Shown here: in pieces, positions 33,744 through 43,310 of the stretch
Position numbering within the stretch: position 1 is the stretch's first letter
Layout of the letters: each line of letters begins with the position of its first letter
Source of the DNA: Anaerolineales bacterium
GTDB lineage: Bacteria > Chloroflexota > Anaerolineae > Anaerolineales > Villigracilaceae
Direction: 5' to 3'
Length of the DNA: 64,000 nt
NCBI GenBank assembly: GCA_020634895.1
Contig: JACKAV010000012.1
Location: forward strand, 62,001 to 126,000
The notes under the pieces: model-generated
What the model saw: only the letters and a program-made list of their open reading frames with translations
What the model was told of the DNA's origin: nothing
The model's database searches: none
Translations under genes and position numbers: made by a program

Positions 33744-35654
33744 ATGAACTATCGAATTGAGTCGTTGATGTCTGCCCGTTTGTTCGTTGCGCCGCAATAC
33801 GCGTTCGACCGGGTGTATTTCCTGAGCAATCTATCAGGGCATTTGAGTTTGTACGCCATGTTTCACGGCGGGAGTGTGCCGGAACCTTTACTGCCTCCGC
33901 ACATTGCCTTGCAGAATCCGCATTTGATCGGCGGACATTCGTTTTACGTTTTCCCCGAAATGGACAAGATCCTGGTGATGATCGATAAGGATGGGGACGA
34001 GAATTACCAGCCGATGTTGATCCCGTTGGATGGCGGCTTCCCGGAACCCGCGTTCAATAATTTCTTTGCAAAGTATCGCGTGCATCTTGATGTGTGCGAC
34101 CGCGCAAAGGGAATTGTGTACCTCGGTGCGGAGCGGCGCGACAAGCCGTGGAATGAACTGTACCGCGGCGACTTGAAGACCGGCAAGTTGACTTTGATCG
34201 CCGAGAGCGAATTCGGGTTTGGCGTTGCGGATCATTCCCGGGACCATAACCGGTTGATGCTCGGCACGGGCTATTCTGTGGGGGACGGCGTTTTTTGCTA
34301 TTGGAACAAGGGCAAGTTGAGCACACTTTACGGCAAATTGTTGGAAGACCGCAAACGCGGAGAGGAAGTTCCGCTGAACGGTTTGGGCGGCGCGGTGTTC
34401 TCGCCAAGCGGCAAGGGCGCCATTGTCACCTCATCTGTTTTTGAAGATACCTACAGTCTTGGGTATATCAACCTGAGAAAACCCGGTGAGATGATGCCCA
34501 TCAAATTGAAGGGCGTTGTGCATACCGGCGCAGGTGAAATGGAAAACGTCATTTCATTGTTCGATGACCGTTATGCGGTCACGTTCAATATCGATGGCTG
34601 CACCTGGGTGTATGAAGGTGTGTTCAACGAAGAAAAGTTGACCATGAGCCTGAAACGTGTCCTGATCGGTTTGGAACCTTTCGAGGGCGGCATGATGGAA
34701 CATTTGGATTATGACAAGGTCGAGGATATCTTCGTCTTCTCGTTCTCCACAGCGACCTCGCCGACGCAGATCTATACCATCGAAGGCAGGAAACGCGACA
34801 TGTTGTATCGTCACACCGAAGAGCGGATTCTCGGCATTCCTGAAGATCATCTCTCCAAAGGCGAGGACGCTTCCTATATCACGCATGATGGATTGCGGGT
34901 CTCGGCGCGTTTGTATATGCCCGCCAAAGCACTGGGATTCAAAGGTCCGCGCCCGGTGGTGTATTACATCCACGGCGGTCCGCAGGGACAGGAGCGCCCG
35001 GATTTTGGGTGGTTCTCCATGCCGCTGATTCAATACCTCACCCTGCGCGGATTTGCCGTCTTTGTGCCGAACGTGCGCGGTTCGACGGGGTACGGTCTTT
35101 CCTATACAAAGCGGGTTGACCGCGATTGGGGCGGACAAGACCGCCTCGACCACGTCCACGCGATGATGAAGGTCCTGCCCAAAGACAAACGCCTCGACGT
35201 CAAACGAGCCGCAGTCGTTGGGCGTTCCTACGGCGGATACATGACCCTGATGCAGGCGGGATTGCATCCAAAACTTTGGAAAGCCTCCTGCGATATGTTC
35301 GGTCCGTATGACCTTGTGACCTTCTCCGAACGCATCCCTGAAACATGGAAGCCGTATTTCAAACTTGCCATCGGCGATATCGACAAGCCTGAAGAACGAA
35401 GAGATCTGGTTCAACGCTCACCCAAGACGCATCTGCACAACATGAAAGCGCCCATGCTCGTCATTCAGGGACGCAACGATCCGCGTGTGGTAGCGGCAGA
35501 ATCCGAGGATCTGGTCCGCGCGTTGAAGAAGAAAGGCAAATCCATCGAACTGCTCGTATTCGAGAATGAAGGGCATGACGTATTAAAATACGAAAATCGT
35601 GTGACGTGCTACAACGCCATCACCGATTTCTTTGCAAAACACCTCAAACCGTAG
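33744..35654 (+). CDS. S9 family serine peptidase (prolyl oligopeptidase-like)
   Basis: 636 residues: an N-terminal beta-propeller-like part (about 1-370), then an alpha/beta hydrolase domain. The nucleophile is Ser in GRSYGG (about 495), the acid is Asp in GRNDPRV, and the base is His in NEGHDV (about 611), in the right order. The oxyanion strand HGGPQGQ is also present. No signal peptide is visible, so it is cytoplasmic. It probably trims peptides; acylaminoacyl-peptidase or dipeptidyl-type activity cannot be separated by motif. A GGAG ribosome site lies 7 bases before ATG. Start near 33744 follows mnmA by 87 bp. Confidence 0.9.
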   Translation: MNYRIESLMSARLFVAPQYAFDRVYFLSNLSGHLSLYAMFHGGSVPEPLLPPHIALQNPHLIGGHSFYVFPEMDKILVMIDKDGDENYQPMLIPLDGGFPEPAFNNFFAKYRVHLDVCDRAKGIVYLGAERRDKPWNELYRGDLKTGKLTLIAESEFGFGVADHSRDHNRLMLGTGYSVGDGVFCYWNKGKLSTLYGKLLEDRKRGEEVPLNGLGGAVFSPSGKGAIVTSSVFEDTYSLGYINLRKPGEMMPIKLKGVVHTGAGEMENVISLFDDRYAVTFNIDGCTWVYEGVFNEEKLTMSLKRVLIGLEPFEGGMMEHLDYDKVEDIFVFSFSTATSPTQIYTIEGRKRDMLYRHTEERILGIPEDHLSKGEDASYITHDGLRVSARLYMPAKALGFKGPRPVVYYIHGGPQGQERPDFGWFSMPLIQYLTLRGFAVFVPNVRGSTGYGLSYTKRVDRDWGGQDRLDHVHAMMKVLPKDKRLDVKRAAVVGRSYGGYMTLMQAGLHPKLWKASCDMFGPYDLVTFSERIPETWKPYFKLAIGDIDKPEERRDLVQRSPKTHLHNMKAPMLVIQGRNDPRVVAAESEDLVRALKKKGKSIELLVFENEGHDVLKYENRVTCYNAITDFFAKHLKP

Positions 35655-35658
35655 GTCG

Positions 35659-35937
35659 ATGACGATCCCAGCCATTTTGTTTGGTTTGGTTGTGGCTTTT
35701 CTGGCAGGCGCCCTCTTTCACGTCTTGCGGGGCGGGGGAGGCTGGCGCCTGCTTTTGAATCTTGCCCTGAGCACACTGGGATTTGTCCTCGGACACGCCT
35801 CCGCTGTGGTATTTGGCTTCGTCCTGTACCAGTTCGGCGTGCTGGATATCGGCTCGGGCGTGGTCGGAAGCCTCGTGGTGCTCCTCGTCGGCGACTGGCT
35901 GAGCCGCATCAGACCGGACAATAAAAGCAGTGTATAA
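35659..35937 (+). CDS. Small membrane protein, three TM segments
   Basis: 92 residues with hydrophobic helices at about 5-25, 35-55 and 62-80 and a short charged tail. No recognisable family. The start ATG 35659 is 4 bases after the S9 peptidase stop, so it depends on the same transcript. A -10-like TATAAT (35933-35938) lies at its end, before dedA. Confidence 0.6.
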   Translation: MTIPAILFGLVVAFLAGALFHVLRGGGGWRLLLNLALSTLGFVLGHASAVVFGFVLYQFGVLDIGSGVVGSLVVLLVGDWLSRIRPDNKSSV

Positions 35938-35981
35938 TCTCCGCCCGTTGTCAACAATTTACGAAAGTGAGTAAAAAATAA

Positions 35982-36647
35982 ATGGAATTCCTGAAAAGTG
36001 CTATCGACCTGTTCTTACATCTCGATGAGTATTTGCAGACGATCATCACCACCTACGGCGCATGGACGTACGGCATCCTGTTCGTCGTGATCTTTGTGGA
36101 AACGGGCTTGGTCGTCATGCCGTTTCTGCCCGGCGATTCGCTCCTGTTCGCGGCTGGGACCTTTGCCGCGCTCGGCTCGCTCAACGTCTGGTTCATCGTT
36201 GGGATGATGTCTGTGGCGGCTGTCGTCGGTGACGCGGTCAACTACATGATCGGTCACTATCTCGGCGAGCGCGCCTACAATATCAAATGGATCAAACGCG
36301 AGCATCTCGACAAAACCCACGCCTTCTTCGAGAAGCATGGCGGCAAAGCCATCTTCCTTGCGCGTTTCGTCCCGATTGTGCGCACTTTCGCCCCGTTCGT
36401 GGCAGGCATTGGGCGCATGTCCTACGGTTACTTCGCCACCTATAACGTCGTCGGCGGTATTAGCTGGGTGTTCATATTTACACTGCTCGGTTACTTCTTC
36501 GGCAACATCCCGTTCGTACGGAATAATTTCGAACTGGTGATCATCGTTATCATTCTGGTCTCTGTTCTGCCGATGGTTTTTGAATGGATCAAACAGCGCC
36601 GCGAAGCGGCACATGCAGCGGTCAAATCCGCCGAAACAGCAGAATAA
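35982..36647 (+). CDS. DedA family membrane protein
   Basis: SNARE-associated/VTT-type membrane protein of 221 residues with about five helices. Family phrases LPFLPGDSLLFAAGTFA and FLARFVPIVRTFAPFVAGIGRM are intact, including the conserved E/D and the R-x3-R basic motif. DedA proteins act in the flipping or recycling of lipid carriers such as undecaprenyl phosphate. The start ATG 35982 is behind a poor ribosome site. The following terminator ends right at the next start codon. Confidence 0.9.
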   Translation: MEFLKSAIDLFLHLDEYLQTIITTYGAWTYGILFVVIFVETGLVVMPFLPGDSLLFAAGTFAALGSLNVWFIVGMMSVAAVVGDAVNYMIGHYLGERAYNIKWIKREHLDKTHAFFEKHGGKAIFLARFVPIVRTFAPFVAGIGRMSYGYFATYNVVGGISWVFIFTLLGYFFGNIPFVRNNFELVIIVIILVSVLPMVFEWIKQRREAAHAAVKSAETAE

Positions 36648-36655
36648 AGAAATAT

Positions 36656-36682
36656 GGGCGGGAGGAAACTCCCGCCCTTTTT
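36656..36682 (+). terminator. Terminator after dedA with vanZ-like start in its T-tract
   Basis: Perfect 9-bp stem GGGCGGGAG/CTCCCGCCC (36656-36664 with 36669-36677) with a GAAA loop, then TTTTT; the next gene's ATG is at 36683, directly after the T-run. Confidence 0.8.
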
Positions 36683-37042
36683 ATGAAATACCTCGCTGTT
36701 TTTTTCTCCCTCTTTATCATCACCATCATCATACTCGCCGACCGCAGCGCACTGCCTCCGTTCGTTCGTGCGATCTATGACTTTCCATACGGGGATAAGG
36801 TCGGGCACTTCATCCTTTTTGGACTCCTCAACTTCATCCTTACTTTGACGTTCCTTCCGCCTCGTGACCGCGCCCGAGGCTGGGTGACACTTTCAGTGGG
36901 TTTGATCCTCGCTGTGTTGATCGCCGCCGAGGAATTCTCGCAGAAGTATTTTGCATCCCGCACATTTGACCTGGTCGATCTGGCGGCAAGTTATGTCGGC
37001 TTGATGGTTGGCGGGTGGGCGGCTTGGAAGTTTGGAAAATAA
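36683..37042 (+). CDS. VanZ-like membrane protein
   Basis: 119 residues from ATG 36683, four hydrophobic helices, with the VanZ-family phrase DKVGHFILFGLLNFIL in the second part and FDLVDLAASYVGLMVGGWAAW at the end. VanZ-type proteins affect teicoplanin resistance in enterococci, but most homologues have unknown function. An upstream in-frame extension (36584) would overlap dedA and is not convincing. The ribosome site is absent or lies within the dedA terminator hairpin (GGAGG, 17 bases upstream). Confidence 0.7.
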   Translation: MKYLAVFFSLFIITIIILADRSALPPFVRAIYDFPYGDKVGHFILFGLLNFILTLTFLPPRDRARGWVTLSVGLILAVLIAAEEFSQKYFASRTFDLVDLAASYVGLMVGGWAAWKFGK

Positions 37043-37046
37043 AAAA

Positions 37047-37086
37047 TCTTTCCACTTTCTTCGACTAAAAGAAGAAAGTGGAAAGA
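37047..37086. terminator. Bidirectional terminator, 16-bp stem
   Basis: Arms 37047-37062 and 37071-37086 are perfectly complementary (TCTTTCCACTTTCTTC type), 4 bp after the VanZ-like stop and before the end of the convergent acylase gene. Confidence 0.85.
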
Positions 37087-37113
37087 TAAAAGAAAGCGGG
37101 GGAAATCTGGAGC

Positions 37114-39684
37114 CTACGGCTTCAGTATCAAATGCCCTTCGGCATCGGCGATCACTGAGTCTTGATTCCACCACATGGGATAGTACTGGATCGACGCCCA
37201 AAGTTCGGACATGTCACTGTAATGCGGGTGATAAGCATGACCAGACTCACCAGTTGTATGGACAGTGATCGAGTTATCGAGATTGCCCAGATCCACGATC
37301 ATGCGCATGGACGGCAGCCAGTTCGTCTCGTAGCCATCAAGTGTAGACCAGCCAGTGGCGTCTACCATGATCTTGCCGCCTCCGGTGGGGAATGGCCCAC
37401 GGTTGAAAAGGTCTTCGATCAGGAAAACGCCCGACTGTCCGAGAGTCTGATTTTCGAAGGTGGCGGCGTGCATGTCACCCCATTTCCATTTCGACATATC
37501 CTTGCCGTAATCTTTCTGTAGTTCGGATACTGCGTCTGCGAAAGATTTTGTGAGGATGTCGTTCATGGTTTCGGTGATGTCGGTTGTGGTCTTGTCATCC
37601 CAGAACGGGTCGTTGGGATTCTTGACAAGATTGCGGAACACTTCGCTCCAGCGTGATCCGCCGCTTGGGTAGTAGCGTTCCTCCGGCATATCGTCGTTGA
37701 AGGTGTTGCTGTTCAGGTGTTTCCAGAACGCGTTGAAGATCGCGGCGGGCGTGGAGTCGGCTGTGGCTTGGTAGTCCCAGTTCTTTAGCGTATCAAGCGC
37801 GGGCTGAAGGTCTGAGGCGGTGTTCAAATCCAAAAGCAGGGGGACGAACGTTTCCGCATTCTGGTCGTACATGTCGCCCTGCATCTTTTGGATGTAGGAG
37901 ATGTCGATCGCGCCGGGCGCGCTTTCGATCATGTTCACGATACGGTTGGCGCGGAAACCCGAATCCCAGTCGAAGGTGATGAGGTGGGGGTAATCGCGCG
38001 GCGGGACCTGGTTGTTGGCTGTGGCGATATAGCCTTCAGCCGGGTTGAAGGTGTAGGGCAGTTCATCGAAGGGGATGTAACCCGTCCATGCGTATTCATC
38101 GTTCCAACCGGGAACGGGTAGGGTGCCGTTGCCCTTCGCGCGGATGGGTACATCGCCGGGCATTTGATAGCCGATATTTCCATCGACATCTGCGTAAAGC
38201 AGGTTCTGCGCAGGCACGTGGAAGTTGCGTGCGGCTGCGCGGAACTCGTCCCAGTTTTGAGCCGCGTCAAATCCCCAGATGGCTTCGAACGGAGTGGACG
38301 GAGTAAGCGCAGTCCACGCTAGCGCCAGTACATATTGATCGGGGAATTCCACGCCGGAACGATCTTTGAACGGAACGAACTTCTCATCCTTGGGGTCGCC
38401 TTCGTTCTTGAGCGGACCATAAACATCGGAGATGACGGGTCCGTGGCGCGTGCTTTTTACTGTAATGGTCACGGTATCGCCCTTGGATGTCAGGATGCTT
38501 TCTTCGCGGGTCTCAAAGTCGACCCACTCGCCGTTCACTTCGTATTGGTTCGGGTTATCGGGGTTGACCCTTTCGATGAACAGGTCCATCACGTCGGGAC
38601 CGGTGTTGGTGAAGCCCCATGCGATCCTGTCGTTATGACCGATGACCACACCCGGCACACCAGCGAAGGAAAAGCCTGCCACTTCGAACGGACACGCGTC
38701 CGTTTTTTCGACACAATGCAAACCGATCTGGAACCAGATGGACGGCATTTGAATTCCAAGATGCGGGTCATTGGCGAGAAGCGGCATACCGGTATCGGTC
38801 AGCCTGCCGGAAACCGCCCACGAGTTCGAGCCGATGCCGTCGCTCCATTCGCCGAGAACGCCATCCACAAGATTGAAATTATTTGTAACATTATCGAGCG
38901 GCAGGGACGCATAATCGAAAGCGGGTGTCTCGTTTTCGTATGCCGGAACCACAAGAGGTCCATCGCCGATCTTGTTCACGATCACAGGATGGTCTTCGGG
39001 ATACGCAGGAAATACCTGTGCCACCTGTTCAGGTGTGAAGGTTTTGAGAAGGACAGCGCGTTCGATGTCTTCGCTGAGATTGCCGCGCAGGTCCCATGCC
39101 ATGGCTTTGCCCCATGTAAGGCTGTGGATGGGAGTCCACGGCTCGATCTCGTAGTTGGGGCTGAGCAGACCCAGCACGGCATATTCCAAACTGAGGGCGG
39201 TGTCGTGATGATCTTTAAGATAGGCATTTACGCCGTCTGTATAAGCTTGCAGCATCGCCTTGGTGTCGGGATTCAATCCCTCCCATTCAGCCTCTGCGGT
39301 CTGACGCCAGCCGAGCGTGCGCAGGAATATGTCGGTATCCAATTGCCCGGCGCCGAACATCTCGGAGAGCCGACCGGAACCGGTGTGCCGCCAGAAGTCC
39401 ATTTGCCAGAAGCGTTCCTGCGCATGGACATATCCCTGCGCGAAGAACAGGTCGTGCGTGGTGCTGGCGTAGATGTGCGGAATGCCCATCCCGTCGCGGT
39501 AGACATCCACCTGTCCATCCAAGCCGCCGACTTGAAGTTCGCCGTCGGTTTGAGGGAAGGATTTCGGCGCGACCGTGTTGGGGAGATAACTCTTGAAATA
39601 GAACAATCCGCCTGAGGCGGCAATTAATACGACGATCAATAAACCGATCAGAATCCGCCCCATGATCTTGCCTGCTTTTTTCAT
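37114..39684 (-). CDS. Penicillin acylase family (Ntn-hydrolase) protein
   Basis: Secreted or membrane-bound N-terminal-nucleophile hydrolase. ATG 39684 has GGAGG at 6 bases; the protein begins with a basic stretch and a membrane helix (about 8-31). The catalytic Ser286 stands in GIGSNSWAVSG, after an autocatalytic cleavage site, and the later QNLLYADVDGNIGYQMPG and the NxxVxPxDY phrases are family-typical. The length of 856 residues, including the linker peptide, fits. Possible roles are acylated homoserine lactone quenching or amide hydrolysis; the substrate is not shown. Confidence 0.88.
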   Translation of the reverse strand: MKKAGKIMGRILIGLLIVVLIAASGGLFYFKSYLPNTVAPKSFPQTDGELQVGGLDGQVDVYRDGMGIPHIYASTTHDLFFAQGYVHAQERFWQMDFWRHTGSGRLSEMFGAGQLDTDIFLRTLGWRQTAEAEWEGLNPDTKAMLQAYTDGVNAYLKDHHDTALSLEYAVLGLLSPNYEIEPWTPIHSLTWGKAMAWDLRGNLSEDIERAVLLKTFTPEQVAQVFPAYPEDHPVIVNKIGDGPLVVPAYENETPAFDYASLPLDNVTNNFNLVDGVLGEWSDGIGSNSWAVSGRLTDTGMPLLANDPHLGIQMPSIWFQIGLHCVEKTDACPFEVAGFSFAGVPGVVIGHNDRIAWGFTNTGPDVMDLFIERVNPDNPNQYEVNGEWVDFETREESILTSKGDTVTITVKSTRHGPVISDVYGPLKNEGDPKDEKFVPFKDRSGVEFPDQYVLALAWTALTPSTPFEAIWGFDAAQNWDEFRAAARNFHVPAQNLLYADVDGNIGYQMPGDVPIRAKGNGTLPVPGWNDEYAWTGYIPFDELPYTFNPAEGYIATANNQVPPRDYPHLITFDWDSGFRANRIVNMIESAPGAIDISYIQKMQGDMYDQNAETFVPLLLDLNTASDLQPALDTLKNWDYQATADSTPAAIFNAFWKHLNSNTFNDDMPEERYYPSGGSRWSEVFRNLVKNPNDPFWDDKTTTDITETMNDILTKSFADAVSELQKDYGKDMSKWKWGDMHAATFENQTLGQSGVFLIEDLFNRGPFPTGGGKIMVDATGWSTLDGYETNWLPSMRMIVDLGNLDNSITVHTTGESGHAYHPHYSDMSELWASIQYYPMWWNQDSVIADAEGHLILKP

Positions 39685-39756
39685 TCTGCCTCCGAATAGG
39701 AAAGATTTCTGCAGACGTTTGCGTGATTTCCCTTCTGTCTGCAGAGTTATTAACAA

Positions 39757-39795
39757 CAACAGACGCAAAAGGTTTCAGGTCTTTTGCGTCTGTTG
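39757..39795. terminator. Terminator hairpin
   Basis: 15-bp perfect stem CAACAGACGCAAAAG/CTTTTGCGTCTGTTG (39757-39771 with 39781-39795) just after the end of the minus-strand lipoprotein gene (39809). Confidence 0.8.
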
Positions 39796-39808
39796 AAATA
39801 AACGGGTT

Positions 39809-42346
39809 TTAACGGACAATTCCGAGCAATCTTGGGAACCAATACCATAGAACGGTAGCGGCAGGCTTTCCGTGAATGGATGTGGATTTATCCTGCAGGG
39901 CAACCGGCATGTAATACCCGCGGCTCACAAAACCGGATATCCACGAACGCGCGTTGACCGCGATCAGCATGGCTTCGTAGATGTCCGATTGGGTTTGCAG
40001 GTTCAGGCTCACAGATGGAATGTCGGCATTGGGTCTCGAGAGCGCGTTGAAGTCGATACAACTTCCGGCTCCATTCGAGATACATCCGCTTGCGGCATTA
40101 CCCGCGGACGGGTACGCCACAGCGAGGACAACGGGTTTACCCAGCAGTGAAACCATCGGCGCGACTTCGTTGTCCAGCAGGCGTCCGGCTTCGTTGGCGT
40201 AATCGGTCTTGGTCGCCGTTGGGCTGGTCGCGATGGTCGTGGACCACAAAAGATAAATGCCGTCCATATCGCGCAGGAAGCTGACCGGCGTTGTAAAACT
40301 GGACGGTTGATACGGCATCGCCCAAAAGACCTGTCCGCTGAAATGTGCGCGCACATCCTGTAGGATGGAACGCCATTGCGCCTCCGCATCTGCAGGGACA
40401 TTTGAGGAGCTGCCATCAGGCATGAGTCCGCCGGGCAGGGCGGGCGACACCCAGTCTCCGCCGATGATGAGAGTCTGCGCACCGGATTGAGCCGCGAGGT
40501 CGGCGTAGTTCAAGACAAAGGAATGATATTGTCTGAACCAGCTTTGCCACCATGTCGCGTCTTTTGGTGCATCCATCCAGAATTTTGTGCTGGCTGAAAC
40601 GCTTGTGTCATTCGACTGCGGGAAGCGGGGCGTGGGGAAGATCGCCGCGTTCAACCCGACATTGCGCGCCATTTGAACCATGATGGCGCTGTCGATCCAG
40701 AACGGATCCTGCCCGGGCTGGGAGGCAAGTTTCAGCGGTGAGACGCTCGTCACAGACCAGGTTGGAGTGAGCACAACAAGGTTCGAGCCGATGCCTTCCT
40801 TGATATTGCTGAATGCCTGCTGCGCGAAATAGGAATAATTCGGTTGGTAGGTCGGTTGGAATTCCACGCCGGCCATAAAACCGGAGGCGCGCGGCGTGAT
40901 GTTATATCCCACCAGCGGCAGGGTTTCCGGATTCTCGAACCATTTCCACGAACCCACGCTGTTCTGAATGTCCTGACCAAGAACAGTGGTGCTGGCGGTG
41001 TATCCGGTCGGAGACATGCCCACGGTCTGGTTGTCGTCTGCGCTGCCGCATTGACCGTTGCGGCAAAAACGGTACGAGAACGAACCGAGAAAATTCAGCG
41101 GACCATATAATTTGTAAACCCAGCGGTCCTTCCCAACGGGCCACATTGGAAGCGGCTCCATCCAGGCAGACTGTTTGAACTGAATATAAACAACGTCTTC
41201 ATCCAAAGTGGTGCTTGGGACGCTCACCTCGAACAGAATGGGACCGGAATTCTTCGAATCAGACCAGGATACAACCGTATCCTGCAGAGTCACATCCTGC
41301 CCGGGGACGATGAACTCGCGCAATGCCCAGCCGCCGTCCAGGTTTCGTTCGGCGTTCCAATACCCATCCCCCAGCGTGTACTTGTATCGAATGTAGGTTC
41401 CAACGGGAAGCCCCACTGTGTAACTGTAGCGTCCATCCGGCTGCAGGCGCATATCGGGCATGCGGTTCGGGACGACGTTCACGCCGCCCTGCAGATCGGC
41501 AAAACTGTTGCCCAATTGCAGGATATTTCCCGCAATGCGGACGGGCGGCGGTGTAAAGGTCGGGTCTTGCGGCACAGTCACGTAGAACGTCACGTTCACC
41601 AGCCGGGTCGGTTTAATGGGCACATCCACAGAAGTGGATTGTCCATCGCCGACGACCGCACCATGCTGGAACGGCAGGTAAAGACCGTCGAGGCTGTATG
41701 TGGTCAGTGTTTGCGTGCCGGTGGGTAACCCGGTCAACTCAAAGTGACCGGTCGAATCGGTAATATATTGAACGCCTCCGGCAGTCACAAGGATGTTTGG
41801 CAGCGGCGTGCCGGTATCCGAATTGTAGATCTTGCCTTCGATGGTTCCCTTGGGGCGCGAATAACTTCGGTCGCTCCAACTGGCAACAATATCCTGAACC
41901 TCGCTCGGTCCCTCCACGTAATAGAGACGGTAGCGGATGGGCGCATCCAACACGGTGTCTTCGACCATCGGTCCCGTGCTGCCGCTGCGCAGATAACGAT
42001 ATTTGACAACAGAGTTGAAGGGGAGCGCCAGCGTGGCGGTATACGTTGTCGCATCACGGGCGCTCATCGGGTAGGGCTTCGAATTGGTTTGCGGCAGCCC
42101 GGTCACTTCATCCAGCACCACCAGGCTGAGCGATTCGCCGTTCAGAAGCGGTTCCGGCAGCGTAACGACAAAAGTCGTCTGCGCCGCAGGGTAGGGCGTA
42201 TTGGTCGGTCCAACGGGGACCGATGTGGCAGTTTCTGTGTTGTCGGTGGGGGTGTCGAACAGCGAGAGCGTACAAGCCTGCCCGACAAGGATAAGCATAA
42301 TCGCCGCAGATACCCAACGGCGTAACGCGATGGATGAACCTTTCAT
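39809..42346 (-). CDS. Large modular lipoprotein with CBM20-like modules and TIM-barrel-like end
   Basis: Lipobox VGQAC (Cys25), then Thr/Pro linker. The next three parts look like starch-binding-type beta sandwiches (each with a VVKYRYLRSG/YIRYKYTLGDG/FSYRFCRNG strand near the end and a VASWSD/VVSWSD tail), separated by a carboxypeptidase-regulatory-like module (TIEGKIYNSDTGTPLPNILVTAGG, about 170-250). The C-terminal 350 residues contain GVEFQPTYQP, LVVLTPTWSV, QTLIIGGDWVSP, which resemble strands of a glycosyl hydrolase-like barrel; no catalytic acid pair is certain. Probably surface-anchored and carbohydrate-binding. Not clearly related to its neighbours. Confidence 0.7.
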   Translation of the reverse strand: MKGSSIALRRWVSAAIMLILVGQACTLSLFDTPTDNTETATSVPVGPTNTPYPAAQTTFVVTLPEPLLNGESLSLVVLDEVTGLPQTNSKPYPMSARDATTYTATLALPFNSVVKYRYLRSGSTGPMVEDTVLDAPIRYRLYYVEGPSEVQDIVASWSDRSYSRPKGTIEGKIYNSDTGTPLPNILVTAGGVQYITDSTGHFELTGLPTGTQTLTTYSLDGLYLPFQHGAVVGDGQSTSVDVPIKPTRLVNVTFYVTVPQDPTFTPPPVRIAGNILQLGNSFADLQGGVNVVPNRMPDMRLQPDGRYSYTVGLPVGTYIRYKYTLGDGYWNAERNLDGGWALREFIVPGQDVTLQDTVVSWSDSKNSGPILFEVSVPSTTLDEDVVYIQFKQSAWMEPLPMWPVGKDRWVYKLYGPLNFLGSFSYRFCRNGQCGSADDNQTVGMSPTGYTASTTVLGQDIQNSVGSWKWFENPETLPLVGYNITPRASGFMAGVEFQPTYQPNYSYFAQQAFSNIKEGIGSNLVVLTPTWSVTSVSPLKLASQPGQDPFWIDSAIMVQMARNVGLNAAIFPTPRFPQSNDTSVSASTKFWMDAPKDATWWQSWFRQYHSFVLNYADLAAQSGAQTLIIGGDWVSPALPGGLMPDGSSSNVPADAEAQWRSILQDVRAHFSGQVFWAMPYQPSSFTTPVSFLRDMDGIYLLWSTTIATSPTATKTDYANEAGRLLDNEVAPMVSLLGKPVVLAVAYPSAGNAASGCISNGAGSCIDFNALSRPNADIPSVSLNLQTQSDIYEAMLIAVNARSWISGFVSRGYYMPVALQDKSTSIHGKPAATVLWYWFPRLLGIVR

Positions 42347-42383
42347 ATTCTCTTCTCCTCAACGCACAAAGTGCGCCTCTCTC

Positions 42384-43310
42384 CTAGCCCTGACCTGTTT
42401 CTACCTCGTCGGCGGTTTCCTCAGTTTCGGCATTCTTTTCCTTTCGCCCGGCGTAGGCGAGGTAACTCAAGCCGATACTGACAAAGTATAACAAAATCAT
42501 GGGAGCCATCACCAACCCCATATTGACCGGGTCGACTGTGGGTGTGATCGCCGCAGCAAGCACAGCGATAATGACCACCGCCAGCCGCCATTGTTCAGCG
42601 AGGAACTTCGGCTGGACAAAGCCAATGGACGTGAGGATATAAATAATCAGCGGAAATTCGAAAAAGAGACCGATCCAAAGCATCAGACCGGTGACAAAGC
42701 CAAAATATTCCTTCGCCGACCAGAATTGCGAAATGGGCGTGAAGCTTCCAAGGAAAGGCAGCGCTGCCGGAAGCAGGACGTAGTACGTGAACGCCATTCC
42801 GATCAGAAAAAGGAGCGTCGCAAGCGGAATGCCTGCCAAGCCCATCTTCTTCTCGCGCGGTTTCAACCCCGGCGCGGCGAACAGCCAGAGTTCGAAAGCG
42901 ATATATGGAAAGGCAACAGCGATGCCCGCTGTCATCGCCACACGCATAAAGACGCCGACCTCTTCCGTCACCTGAATGGCTTGCAGTTTTTCAAGTCCGC
43001 CCACGGGGATGGAGAGGAATTCCATCAAGGGCTCTGCCACTGCGAACGCGGAAATGACAAGAACTGCCAGCGCCAGCACCGAGCGGAGCAGGTGTGCCCG
43101 AAAGACATCGATCTGTTCCCAGAGCTGCTCGCGGACTTCCTTCTGCGTGGCGATGTCGACGAATACGTCCGCAATGGGGCGTTCGTCGGGTTCGGAGTTG
43201 AGGAATTTGTAGGCGCGGCTGGTGGCGCGAAAAGGAAAGGCAAGGATGGCAAAGACAAGGCGGAATGGAAAGGTGATCACCTTCCAAACGCCCTTGAAGA
43301 ACTTACGCAT
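42384..43310 (-). CDS. tatC: Sec-independent translocase subunit TatC
   Basis: Six-helix TatC core. ELWEQ/DVFRAHLLRS near the start, the EVGVFMRVAMTAGIAVAFPYIAFELWLFAAPGL loop, EYFGFVTGLMLWIGLFFEFPLI and LAAAITPTVDPVNMGLVMAPMILLYFVSI are family motifs. It has an N-terminal basic extension of about 60 residues and a C-terminal acidic tail. Begins at ATG 43310, overlapping the tatA stop by 8 bp (ATGCGTAA). Translocates folded proteins with twin-arginine signals. Confidence 0.92.
   Translation of the reverse strand: MRKFFKGVWKVITFPFRLVFAILAFPFRATSRAYKFLNSEPDERPIADVFVDIATQKEVREQLWEQIDVFRAHLLRSVLALAVLVISAFAVAEPLMEFLSIPVGGLEKLQAIQVTEEVGVFMRVAMTAGIAVAFPYIAFELWLFAAPGLKPREKKMGLAGIPLATLLFLIGMAFTYYVLLPAALPFLGSFTPISQFWSAKEYFGFVTGLMLWIGLFFEFPLIIYILTSIGFVQPKFLAEQWRLAVVIIAVLAAAITPTVDPVNMGLVMAPMILLYFVSIGLSYLAYAGRKEKNAETEETADEVETGQG

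Noticed and set aside
38335..39615. 426-aa plus-strand frame opposite the penicillin acylase gene
   Set aside because: Composition and repetitive His/Asp/Gly content are those of an antisense shadow; the minus-strand gene has clear catalytic motifs.
41744..42325. Plus-strand frame opposite the large lipoprotein
   Set aside because: Low-complexity shadow frame; the minus-strand lipoprotein has a signal peptide and repeat modules.
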